The position numbers and the translations under genes were made by a program. Under the pieces are notes generated by a model. That model did no database searches and had not been told where the DNA came from. It saw only the letters and a program-made list of their open reading frames with translations. 64,000 bases of DNA from Lucinisca nassula. Lineage: Eukaryota > Mollusca > Bivalvia > Lucinida > Lucinidae. Position 1 is the stretch's first letter. Each line of letters opens with the position of its first letter. The DNA lies in contig OY757021.1 in NCBI GenBank assembly GCA_963580285.1, positions 94,475,221 to 94,539,220 on the forward strand, written 5' to 3'. Of this stretch, positions 21,829 to 31,765 are shown piece by piece.

Positions 21829-22046
21829 AGACGTAAAACAAAGATCAGGAATTGATACAATTAACTTACTCCATCCATAAAAGACACCAAAGGGAAAGAA
21901 ATACAAACATTAAGCGACCAGACCATAATGGAAACCTAAACAAAGGAAGGCCATATGGACAGTTACTTTCCCACAAAATGGCCATATGGCCATCCAAAAT
22001 AAAAGACACAAGTGATACACACAGTAAGTAACAAACAACAAAACAA
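21829..22046 (-). mobile_element. R1 3'-end copy inside protease
   Basis: GTAGACGTAAAACAAAGATC to AGTAACAAACAACAAAAC. The protein reads NIDGSK before and LPDMSHF after it, so the insertion is clean. Confidence 0.86.
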
Positions 22047-22170
22047 AACTTCCTGATATGTCTCATTTCTCAGCAGCGGCTGTAACTAGGTGACGGAGTT
22101 CGATGCAGCACCAATGCCAAATATGAGGGAGGTTATAAATAGAATGTCGGGGCACAAATACTTCAGTAAA
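22047..22170 (+). pseudogene. Gypsy element 1 protease end fused to RT start by deletion
   Basis: LPDMSHFSAAAVTR is followed at once, in another frame, by TEFDAAPMPNMREVINRMSG and HKYFSK, the region before RT motif A. The residues that normally separate protease from this part of RT are missing, so an internal deletion occurred near 22097. Confidence 0.78.
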
Positions 22171-22653
22171 GTAGAAGTAAAACAAAAATCAGGAATCGAT
22201 ACAATTAACTTACTCCACCCATCAAAGACACCAAAGGGAAAGAAACACAAACATTAAGCGACCAGACCATAATGGAAACCTAAACAAAGGAAGGCCATAA
22301 GGACAGTCACTTTCCCACAAAATGGCCATATGGCCATCCAAAATAAAAAGACACAAGTGATACACACAGTAAGTAACAAACAACAACATGGAACGGTCAG
22401 TGGAAAGATTTCCACGGGGGGGGGGGGGGGGGGCTTAAATCGATTTTACGTGCCCACAATCCTCGCCCTTACTTCTGTCGCGATTTAGACAAATTATTTG
22501 TTCAGTCCGCATGAAGGCCTCCTAACTCATAAGTGCAACATCTCCGTGAACACAAATAATCAAAGAACTACAGAGGTGAGACAACGGTGAGGACTTGACA
22601 GCAAGAAACCACTGAAATGCTGGAGCAAAAGAAAACCAACAGTTAGATTTATC
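22171..22653 (-). mobile_element. R1 3' UTR copy at RT motif A
   Basis: GTAGAAGTAAAACAAAAATC to ACCAACAGTTAG with a 19-base G tract at 22415-22433. It separates YFSK from DLSKGY, cutting the RT just before its first catalytic Asp. Confidence 0.88.
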
Positions 22654-23062
22654 CAAAGGTTATTGACAGGTGAAAATGACGTCTTAGGCAACACCCCTTT
22701 CAGCGTTTGAAACCCCTAAACAGTTGTTCCAATTCAAAACCATGCCCTTTGGTTTGGTAAACTCTGGAGCAACATTTTGCAGGTTGATGAGAAAGATTCT
22801 GTCCGATCTCTCTACCGTTGATAGTTTTGTCGATGATATGTGGATCTTTACCGAAACTTGGAAAGACCACTTAACGTCATTACGTGATGTTCTGGATAGA
22901 CTTAGGACACCCATGTTGACGGCAAAACCTTCAAAGTGTGTGATTGGGTATAGCAGTATCGAGTGTCTTGGTAATAGTATAGCTGCTCAGTCAGTTAGAC
23001 CGCAAGAGGATAAGATAAAGCTATAAAGGATGTTTCTCGACCTTCAACGAAGAGACAAATGA
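22654..23062 (+). pseudogene. Gypsy element 1 reverse transcriptase palm
   Basis: DLSKGY (motif A), a stop in place of the usual Trp, then FKTMPFGLVNSGATF (motif B) and FVDDMWIFT (YxDD-type catalytic box with Phe-Val) in one 100-residue frame. VIGYSSIECLGN leads into the connection domain. The order and spacing are those of Ty3/Gypsy RT. The frame ends at 23024-23026 just before the next R insertion. Confidence 0.87.
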
Positions 23063-23432
23063 AAAGTAGAAGTAAAACAAAGATCAGGAATCGATACAAT
23101 TAACTTACTCCACCCATCAAAGACACCAAAGGAAAGAAATACAAACATTAAGCGACCAGACCATAATGGAAACCTAAACAAAGGAAGGCCATAAGGACAG
23201 TTACTTTCCCACAAAATGGCCATATGGCCATCCAAAATTAAAAGACACAAGTGATACACACAGTAAGTAACAAACAACAACATAAATAAATCGCCACAGA
23301 AGAACCGCCTTGGAACGGTCGGTGGAAAGATTTCCACTGGCGGGCTTAAATAGATTTTACGTGGCCACAATCCTCGCCCTTACTTCCGTCGCGATTTAGA
23401 CAAATAATTTGTTCAGTCCGCATGAAGGCCTC
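23063..23432 (-). mobile_element. R1 3'-end copy between RT and RNase H
   Basis: AGTAGAAGTAAAACAAAGATC to GAAGGCCTCC. RRQMK-like residues stop at 23062 and SFLRLAGFYRRF resumes at 23433. Confidence 0.87.
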
Positions 23433-24056
23433 CGAAGTCATTTCTTAGGTTAGCTGGTTTTTACCGTCGTTTCATTCCGAACTTCTCATCAATAGCTTCC
23501 CCTTTGACATATATAACTAAGAAAAATAGGCCAAACAAGATCACAGATTGGCTGGACTATCATGCTACCATGAAAAGCCTTTCCAGACCCTGAAGAATAG
23601 ACTCAAGCCTAGTCCTATGCTACGCCTTCCTATCTTTCATGATGGGAACCGTTCATACTCCGGACGGACGCTTCTGGTGTTGGTATATGAGCCGTTTTGC
23701 TCCAAGAATATGAAGGGGAAGGACGACTTCCCGTTGCTCATGCCAGCAAAAAATCTTCTGCCTCGTCAAAAAGCTATTCTGGGATAGAAAAAGAATGCTT
23801 GGCTATTATCTGGGGTATTGAGAAATTTCGCAAGTATCTTTACGGATTAGATTGTTTTGCTTGAGGCGGATCACAAGCCTTTGTCTTATATGCAAACAGC
23901 TAAAGTTCTCAATCCTCGAATGATACGTTGTGCAAAGAAAATACAACCATATAGATTTCGGATTATTGCAATTCGGGGCCAAGAAAATTTGGAGGGCAGA
24001 CCACCTAAGCAGATAATTTTCGCACGACTGTTTTGTACATAGCTGTCTTTATTAAG
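23433..24056 (+). pseudogene. Gypsy element 1 connection and RNase H domain, degraded
   Basis: SFLRLAGFYRRFIPNFSSIA (connection), then a GIEKECLAIIWGIEKFRKYL block (RNase H) and EADHKPLSYMQTAKVLNPRM are read through several frameshifts. The block ends without an integrase. The next sequence, from 24141, is element H. Integrase was deleted or replaced. Confidence 0.83.
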
Positions 24057-24140
24057 ATAGACTTCATCTTGTGCCATCTCTGTGCATAAAGAAAAAAATT
24101 TCTGACTGTTTTTCTTCCAAAAGAGGAAACCTTTGTTATG

Positions 24141-24837
24141 AGATGAAACCGAATCCTATTCGGTGCTTATGCACGTCTAAATTATTTTTAGTAGGTATAT
24201 GGCAAAGCAGCGCGACTAAAGTATTTTAGATGAAATATGGTAGGCAAAATATGTAGCGCCACACACCAAGCGTACATATATCAAGAGATATATTCATGCT
24301 TGGTTTGTGGGGGAAATTATTCGCCATACAGTAGGCCGCTATAAGTCTGATTTTCATGTAGTTTGCCTAAAACGTCGCAAAGCGCCAAATAGTGTCATAC
24401 ATGTTTTTCATGCCAATTGCATCGTTGTGGATATTCGTACTGACGGGAGTTATACCATTGATCTGTAGGGAAGTTTCGTCGTTTTTCTCCAAAGGAAATG
24501 CAATTGTAACGGAGATCAATTTTCTGCTGAAATTTGCTGCATGGCTGAAATTGTGGCAAGTATCTATATTTCTCACAATTTTATCGAGCTAGCACGGGTA
24601 TGCATGATTTTCCTGTGGGGCCGATAGATATAAATACCCTAAAAATTATCGTAATGTCAGCAAGCATGTCAGAAGTTATACGAATATCACAACATTGTGC
24701 CGAACAAAACGCCGAAGCTTTGACGGTGTGTTAAATATAAGTTTAGTTTTTTTTTTGTATGAACATGCTTGTATGTTTTGGAGGGGTTTTCTCCGTAGTA
24801 TACCCCAACTTTCTTAAGCCTATTCTGGGTTCATTTT
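24141..24837 (+). repeat. Element H copy 2 (uninterrupted)
   Basis: Continuous match to 13551-13715 plus 15373-15861. It gives the empty site for the X insertion in copy 1. It contains no recognisable ORF; TTCATGCCAATTGCATCGTT and CTCACAATTTTATCGAGC are landmarks. Confidence 0.85.
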
Positions 24838-24942
24838 AGATGCCTCCGTGGTGTAGTGATTGTGCTACTCGCTTTATAAACCAGGGATCGCAGGATCGAT
24901 CCCGGGCATCTCCAAAATTCGAATGAGACTTTAAATCGAAGG
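24838..24942 (+). mobile_element. Truncated tRNA-Thr SINE head
   Basis: AGATGCCTCCGTGGTGTAGTG to CATCTCCAAAATTCGAATG and ACTTTAAATCGA. The SINE tail is missing and the LTR begins directly after it, marking a deletion or recombination junction. Confidence 0.8.
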
Positions 24943-25145
24943 TAGTTTTGCCTTCGGGGCGTGCGCCGTGAAATGTTATAGAAACAAATATAATATTAAG
25001 TATTGGTATTGTTGTATATAGTTATTGTTACTAATGTATGTCTTGTATATAACATCTTTCTTGTACCTTGCCCCACAGTTGCCCGTTCACCTGTCAGAGA
25101 TCACCCTCGGTCGTCTTGTCACCATAAGGGTTTGCGGCCCTACGT
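24943..25145 (+). mobile_element. Partial 3' LTR of Gypsy element 1
   Basis: TAGTTTTGCCTTCGGGGC to ACCCTCGGTCGTCTTGTCACC matches the right half of the 5' LTR. Its left half is missing at the SINE junction. Together the two LTR parts bound the 17.2-25.1 kb element. Confidence 0.8.
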
Positions 25146-25169
25146 GCAGAAAACGATGATACAGTTGGC

Positions 25170-25231
<62 letters not shown>

Positions 25232-25245
25232 TAATAATAATAGGC

Positions 25246-25283
<38 letters not shown>
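25170..25283 (+). repeat. (TAA)n microsatellite
   Basis: About 110 bp of ATAATAATA with two interruptions (ATGATAATA and AGGCAATAAT). Poly-Ile and poly-Asn frames here are artefacts. Confidence 0.95.
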
Positions 25284-25285
<2 letters not shown>

Positions 25286-25639
25286 TTGAATAAACACGCA
25301 CGGCATTAGTGGACTCGGGTTGTTCTTGTTGATGAATAGGAGAGTGCTAAGTATAAAGAAGACCAGTCTCTTTGCTGGTTGCGTTTGTCGGTTTGTAATA
25401 CCTCTAAGGCTGTGCCCATTGATCAGTCATTGTCGAATTCAACTCTGCTATATTGTTAAATTCAACACAGTTTTCCACAAACATGATCAAAGTGACATGA
25501 TAACCGGTCTTGTTGAATTTGATACTGTAACTTCAGTGTTTATGTCGACACGGTCAAATAATACTTGTTTATAAGTTTATAACTGAACGGTTTAATAATA
25601 AGATTTCATTGTCTGTTCCTTTCCACAATAGTGCAATGC

Positions 25640-26680
25640 AATCACAATGAGCTACCTAAATCTAAGTTATTTGGTTACGGAATTGGGGGAAGACTCTTAA
25701 ATGGATAGATTCCTTTCTTTGCTACAGAAAACAGCGCGTTGTTGTCAATGGTGAATCTTCGAAGTGGGTTTCAGTTTTGTCTGGAGTCCCAAAAGGGGCT
25801 GTTCTTGGTCCTCTATTGTTCTCCCTGTACATCAATGATATTTCCACTGGCATTGACTCAGAAATAAGATTGTTCGCAGACGACTGTGTTTGCTACCGGG
25901 AAATTAGAGATGCAGATGACTCTGACACTGAAACTTCAGAATGACAAAGATAGATCAGGATGTTGGACACGAAAATGGGGCATGAGATTTCAGCCAGTTA
26001 AATGCAATATTATGCAGATAACTAGGAAGAGAGCTAACAAAATTTAGGGTTCTTACACCTTAGAGGGAACGGTCCTCGAGGCTGTGGACTACATTAAATA
26101 CCTTGGAGTGACAATCTGACACACACAGCTTGAGATGGAATACTCATATTAGCAACCTGTGTACTAAGTCAAATAGGACGCTTGGTTTCCTGATTCATCA
26201 GTGCCCTCAGGATGTAAAAGAGGCAGCATATAAAGGTCTTGTTCGCCCAATCTTGGAATATGGTACATTGTAGTTGTATCTGGGACCCCAGTGGAGTGGT
26301 CATATAAGAAGTAATTGAGAAAATTCAGAAGGGGGCTGCTAGACTTGTAACAGGCAATTACTGCTTTGAAACTGGGAGCATGACTGGAATACTTAGAAAA
26401 TTAAAATGGGAGTTTCGCAGGAAAAGGAGAGCAGACACTAGGCCCATCCTTTTATACAAAGGTCTAAAGGGTGTTGCGAGCATCCAACAGATGTCTTTGT
26501 TCCCCCAGCTAGGCACTGTAGACATAACCATTCGTTGGCGTTTCAGACCCTTACTGCAAGAACTGACATTTATAAAGTGTCGTTCTTTCCCCAGAACCAT
26601 TAGATATTTGAATGTCCTTCCCGATTCGATTATTTCGACAGCTAAGGTGCTGATGATTGTGTAGCTAAATTTAGTTAAGA
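25640..26680 (+). pseudogene. Old LINE reverse transcriptase (C-terminal half)
   Basis: With several frameshifts and stops one reads QRVVVNGESSKWVSVLSG, VLGPLLFSLYINDIS (RT motif), RLFADDCVCYREI (catalytic xADD), then KYLGV-like, KAAYKGLVRP and EIEKIQKGAARLVTGNYCFE, and finally RKLKWEFRRKRRAD to FPRTIRYLNVLPDSIISTA. This residue order is typical of CR1/Jockey-like LINEs of metazoans. Only the 3' part remains. It ends at a TATC microsatellite shared with SINE tails nearby. Confidence 0.85.
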
Positions 26681-26681
26681 G

Positions 26682-26860
26682 CTATCTATCTATCTTCTTA
26701 TACTGAGTCGGTCATATCTGGCCATTACCTCAGTTGACTAGGGACTAACTTCCCACATCACAGGTCCTGCAAAACCTGGAGTGTATGTCATATACACCTG
26801 CGGTAATGGTCAATTGTGACCGACGCAGTATCATAAGATAGATAGATAGATAGTATGAAT
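26682..26860. mobile_element. Two GATA-tailed SINE 3' ends in inverted orientation
   Basis: 26682-26735 reads (CTAT)n-CTTCTTATACTGAGTCGG (tail end, minus). 26765-26855 reads CTGCAAAACCTGGAGTGTATG to GACCGACGCAGTATC plus (GATA)n (plus). Together they look like ~45-bp terminal inverted repeats. Comparison with 26939-27284 shows that each half is the 3' end of one SINE. Confidence 0.65.
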
Positions 26861-26938
26861 GAATGTCATTTGACGTGTCACCAGTAACAATTCTGATTCT
26901 GATCGAGTTACTTGATATGGCACTGTGCCATATCTTTT

Positions 26939-27284
26939 CTCTATCTATCTAGATATCTATCTTCTGATACTGCGTCGGTCACATTTGACCATTACCGCAG
27001 GTGTATATTACATACACTCCAGGTTTTGCAGGATGAAAGCCTACACAGTAATCATGTAATTACGGTAGGGATCTTTGACCTGCACAGGGGATGGTTCTCC
27101 CTGCACAGGGGGCCTCCAGTTAACGTCCCGATCCGAAGGACGGTGCACTTTATGACATTCATCCCTGCAAATGATGCCAATGGAGCGTGTTCGGACACCG
27201 AAATTTTATCGCCGCTGCCGGGGATCGAACCCGGTACCTCTAGCATCAGAGGCAAGTGCACTAACCACTGAGCTATCACGCTCC
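26939..27284 (-). mobile_element. GATA-tailed tRNA-derived SINE
   Basis: Minus strand from 27284: GGAGCGTGATAGCTCAGTGG (A box), CCTCTGATGCTAGAGG (anticodon-like arm), CCGGGTTCGATCCCCGG (B box in its stem). It then has AATTTCGGTGTCCGAAC, GTCCTTCGGATCGGGACG and CTGCAAAACCTGGAGTG, and ends in a (GATA)n tail at 26939. The head folds as a tRNA, but I could not assign an anticodon. The tail is shared by 26682-26860 and 58402-58460. Confidence 0.82.
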
Positions 27285-27316
27285 TTCTCGTTCACATGCA
27301 AAGGTTTTCTAAGTAT

Positions 27317-30252
27317 TTGTAGCTTGTCCTGCTGTTCACGGCAACCCTTGTCTTTGCAAACGGTGTGGGTCCGGATTGGATGGCTTCTTCAGAGGCCGTC
27401 TGATCGGGATCTACACTGTTTGACATTCAGTTTGCGAATTTGTAGCTTGTCCTGCTGTTCACGGCAAACCCTGTCTTTGCAAGCGGTGTGGATTCGGATT
27501 GGATGGCTTCTTCAGAGGCAGTCTGATTGGGATCTACACTGTTTGACATTCAGTTTGTGAATTTGTAGCTTGTCCTGCTGTTCATGGCAACCCCTGTCTT
27601 TGCAAGCGGTGTGGATCCAGATGGGATGGCTTCTTCAGAGGCCGTCTGGTCGGGGTCTACGCTGTTTGACATTCAGTTTGTGAATTTGTAGCTTGTCCTG
27701 CTGTTCATGGCAACCCCTGTCTTTGCAAACGGTGTGGATCCGGATTAGGTGGCTTTTTCAGAGGCCATCTGGTTGGGATCTACACTGTTTGACATTCAGT
27801 TTGTGAATTTGTAGCTTGTCCTGCTGTTCACGGCGACCCCTGTCTTTGCAAGCGGTGTGGGTCCAGGTTGGATGGCTTATTCAAAGGCAGTCTGATTGGG
27901 ATCTACACTGTTTGACATTCAGTTTGTGAATTTGTGGCTTTTCCTGCTAATCACGGCAACCCCTGTCTTTGCAAACGGTGTGGATCTGGATTAGATGGCT
28001 TCTTCAGGGGCCGTCTGATCGGGATCTACACTGTTTGACATTCAGTTTGTGAATTTGTAGCTTGTCCTGCTGTTCATGGCAACCCCTGTCTATGCAAGCG
28101 GTGTGGATCCGGATTGGATGGCTTACTCAGGAGCTGTCTGGTCGGGATCTGCACTGTTTGACATTCATATTGTGAATTTGTAGCTTGTCCTGCTGTTCAC
28201 GGCAACCCCTGTCTTTGCAAGTGGTGTGGGTCCGGATTGGATGGCTTACTCAGGAGCTGTCTGGTCGGGACCTACGCTGTTTGACATTCAGTTTGTGAAT
28301 TTGTAGCTTGTCCTGCTGTTCACGGCAGCCCCTGTCTTTGCAGACGGTGCGGATCCGGATTGGATGGCTTACTCAGGAGCTGTCTGGTCGGGATCTGCAC
28401 TGTTTGACATTCACTTTGTGAATTTGTAGCTTGTTCTGCTGTTCACGGCGATCCCTGTCTTTGCAAACGGTGTGGATCCGGATTGGATGGCTTCTTCAAA
28501 GGCAGTCTGATTGGGATCTACACTGTTTGACATTCAGTTTGTGAATTTGTAGCTTGTCCTGCTGTTCACGGCAACCCCTGTCTTTGCAGACCGTGTGGGT
28601 CCGGATTAGATGGCTTCTTCAGAGGCCGTCGGATCGGGATCTACACTGTTTGACATTCAGTTTGCGAATTTGTAGCTTGTCCTGCTGTTCATGGCAAACC
28701 CTGTCTTTGCAAGCAGTGTGGATCCGGATTGGATGGCTTCTTCAGAGGCAGTCTGATTGGGATCTACACTGTTTGACATTCACTTTGTGAATTTGTAGCT
28801 TGTCCTGCTGTTCACGGCAACCCCTGTCTTTGCAAACGGTGTGGATCCGGATTAGATGGCTTCTTCAGAGGCCGTCTGATCGGGATCTACACTGTTTGAC
28901 ATTCAGTTTGTGAATTTGTAGCTTGTCCTGCTGTTCACGGCAGCCCCTGTCTTTGCAAGCGGTGTGGATCCGGATTGGATGGCTTAGGAGCTGTCTGGTC
29001 GGGATCTACACTGTTTGACATTCACTTTGTGAATTTGTAGCTTGTTCTGCTGTTCACGGCGATCCCTGTCTTTGCAGGCGGTGTGGATCCGGATTGGATG
29101 GCTTCTTCAAAAGCAGTCTGGTTGGGATCTACACTGTTTGACATTCGGTTTGTGAATTTGTAGCTTGTCCTGCTGTTCACGGCAACCCCTGTCTTTGCAA
29201 ACGGTGTGGGTCCCGGTTAGATGGCTTCTTCGGAGGCCGTCTGATCGGGATCTACACTGTTTGACATTCAGTTTGTGAATTTGTAGCTTGTCTTGCTGTT
29301 CACGGCAAACACTGTCTTTGCAAACGGTGTGGATCCGGATTGGATGGCTTCTTCAGAGGCAGTCTGATTGGGATCTACACTGTTTGACATAAACCCTGTC
29401 TTTGCAAACGGTGTGGATCCGGATTGGATGGCTTCTTCAGAGGCAGTCTGATTGGGATCTACACTGTTTGACATTCACTTTGTGAACTTGTAGCTTGTCC
29501 TGCTGTTCACGGCAACCCCTGTCTTTGCAAACGGTGTGGATCCGGATTAGATGGCTTCTTCAGAGGCCGTCTGATCGGGATCTACACTGTTTGACATTCA
29601 GTTTGTGAATTTGTAGCTTGTCCTGCTGTTCACGGCAACCTCTGTCTTTGAAAACGGTGTGGATCCGGATTAGATGGCTTCTTCAGAGGCCGTCTGATTG
29701 GAATCTACACTGTTTGACATTCAGTTTGCGAATTAGTAGCTTGTCCTGCTGTTCACGGCAAACCCTGTCTTTGCAAACGGTGTGGATCCGGATTTGATGG
29801 CTTCTTCAGAGGCAGTCTGATTGGGATCTACACTGTTTGACATTCAGTTTGTGAATTTGTAGCTTGTCCTGCTGTTCATGGCAACCCCTGTCTTTGCAAG
29901 CGGTGTGGATCCGGATAGGATTGCTTCTTCAGAGGCCGTCTGGTCGGGGTCTACACTGTTTGACATTCAGTTTGTGAATTTGTAGCTTGTCCTGCTGTTC
30001 ATGGCAACCCCTGTCTTTGCAAACGATGTGGGTCCGGATTAGATGGCTTCTTCAGAGACCGTCTGATCGGGATCTACACTGTTTGACATTCAGTTTGTGA
30101 ATTTGTAGCAATAACAACCCATATCATTGCAAGCGATGTTGGTCCGGATCGGATGGCTTCTTCAGAGGCCATCTGATCGGGATCTACACTGTTTGACTTT
30201 CAGTTTGTGAATTTGTAGCTTGTCCTGCTGTTCATGGCAACCCCTGTCTTTG
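27317..30252 (+). repeat. 122-bp satellite array, about 24 monomers
   Basis: The monomer contains GTAGCTTGTCCTGCTGTTCA, CCCTGTCTTTGCAAACGG, TGGATCCGGATTAGATGGC and ATCTACACTGTTTGACATTC. The last three form an imperfect hairpin. Period is 121-124 bp with short-deletion monomers near 29390 and 30110. Three monomer types recur, recognised by GCCGTCTGATCGG, GGCAGTCTGATTGG and GGAGCTGTCTGGTCGG. Open frames on both strands follow the repeat and are not genes. The monomer equals the left-inner part of the TTAA MITE at 46140-46348. Confidence 0.95.
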
Positions 30253-31339
30253 GAGCCAGAAGAATGAGTAACATTCAGAACAGACTAAATAACCAAAACC
30301 TACATCTCGAACAGATTTTTTTTTTTTTTTTTTTATATATAAGGGCATTGATGCTTGATGGAATCGCTTCAGGGAGGCAACTCTAGCACAGTTACTTACA
30401 ATCTATTTCTCTTTTTGTACACCCCTTGCTTCAAAATTTATGTATATATGTTCAGGTTCTGTTAATAATACCCGAATTCATTTGTCTAGTTGTTCAGATG
30501 ACTTAGTGGTTACTGTTAATTACAGTTTAATTGTTATATGCATTTTATGTGTGTTGAAAAGTACGCTATAGTTACGCTATTATTGGATGGTAATATAACC
30601 ATATGAGAATTTGCAATATAACATCATGCAAAAGTTTGTAGCTGAGCGCGATCAGACTGCACTGTTGGACTGTTTTCTATAACCTGTTTGGTCTGGGTCT
30701 CTGTTGGACTGTTTTTTTTTTTTTTTTCTCAGACATAAGAAAGATAAATCTTGCAGACATGTTTTTCCATAATATTGAGTTACTTCCCTTGTGTCGAAAG
30801 CAATGAAATAGGGAGTTGTGGGGGGGGGGGGGGGGGGGGTATTTGCCTTGGAATTCTGTTAGATGCTTTTTTTTTTTTTTTTGACACAAATTTGATAGGT
30901 TGGGGTCATTCTGCACCTAACAGGGTAGTCTGGTCGAGGTCTGCACTGTTTGCTATTTCGTTACATCATTATATGTTTAAGTCACATGATATAGCATGGG
31001 ACTGATAAATAGAGAAAACTATTAGGTAATTTACTGTTTCTTGTGTACTGCTCGAGTTTTGATAAGGATCACTTTCTCGCAGACGTGCAAGCCCTTCACA
31101 GGAAAATTGATTTTATAATTTATGTACATCTTTACATTCGGCAATTATTAGTAAATGTATCTGAGAAATTGCAATATGTTTTCCTTTTTAAAACAGATAA
31201 CCCAAGAATTCGCAGTAACAAAAATACAGTGGGGGAGTAGTAGATGCACTTTTACTGTTTTTTTTTTTTTTTTTTTAAGGCTCTTTATTGCAAAAGTGAA
31301 TATTTTCCCAGAAATCTGAATAGCGTAAGGAACAGAATA

Positions 31340-31379
<40 letters not shown>

Positions 31380-31500
31380 TTCATTTCTATAATGTATATT
31401 GAAAAATGGATTTTAAATTCCGGGCAGTAATTAATCAGATATATTCGTTCAAAATATTGCCTTATGGAGTTTGTATGGGAGTGATCCTTAGCGGGGTCTG
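30253..31500. repeat. Low-complexity AT-rich stretch, no gene
   Basis: Poly-T tracts (30317-30334, 30711-30727, 30868-30882, 31258-31276, 31344-31376) and a poly-G tract (30822-30838) lie in otherwise unique sequence. Nothing else is supported. Confidence 0.8.
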
Positions 31501-31765
31501 AGTAGTATACAATGCAAACGCCTGTGCCGAAGGGCAATGGGATAATTTATAGGATAGCAAGTCTACGTTGTCTGCTGTCATCATCCTGCCACATCTGGTA
31601 TTATGTTGGGGTAGCATCACTTCTGGTTGTCAGTAGTTATGTCCCTGGTTATGTGGAGCCTTCAGTTCAGGTAGAGGATACAGGTATTCATTGGTCTCTT
31701 TTTGGCAGATTCTGTGATTTCAGCGTCGGATATCTTGAGCTCATTATAAATTTGTATATTTTGAC

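Noticed and set aside
25003..25293. Protein with poly-Ile and poly-Asn tracts
   Set aside because: Translation of the LTR remnant plus the (TAA)n microsatellite.
26682..26860. A single MITE with ~45-bp TATC-ended inverted repeats
   Set aside because: Each half matches the 3' end of the GATA-tailed SINE, so two inverted SINE ends explain it better.
27317..30252. Long open frames with a repeated peptide (VDPNQTASEEAIQSG on the minus strand, LSCCSRQPLSLQT on the plus strand)
   Set aside because: They follow the 122-bp satellite and change frame with it. They are repeat translation, not genes.
27317..30252. CRISPR-like regular array
   Set aside because: The whole 122-bp unit is repeated with no unique spacers, and the genome is clearly metazoan.
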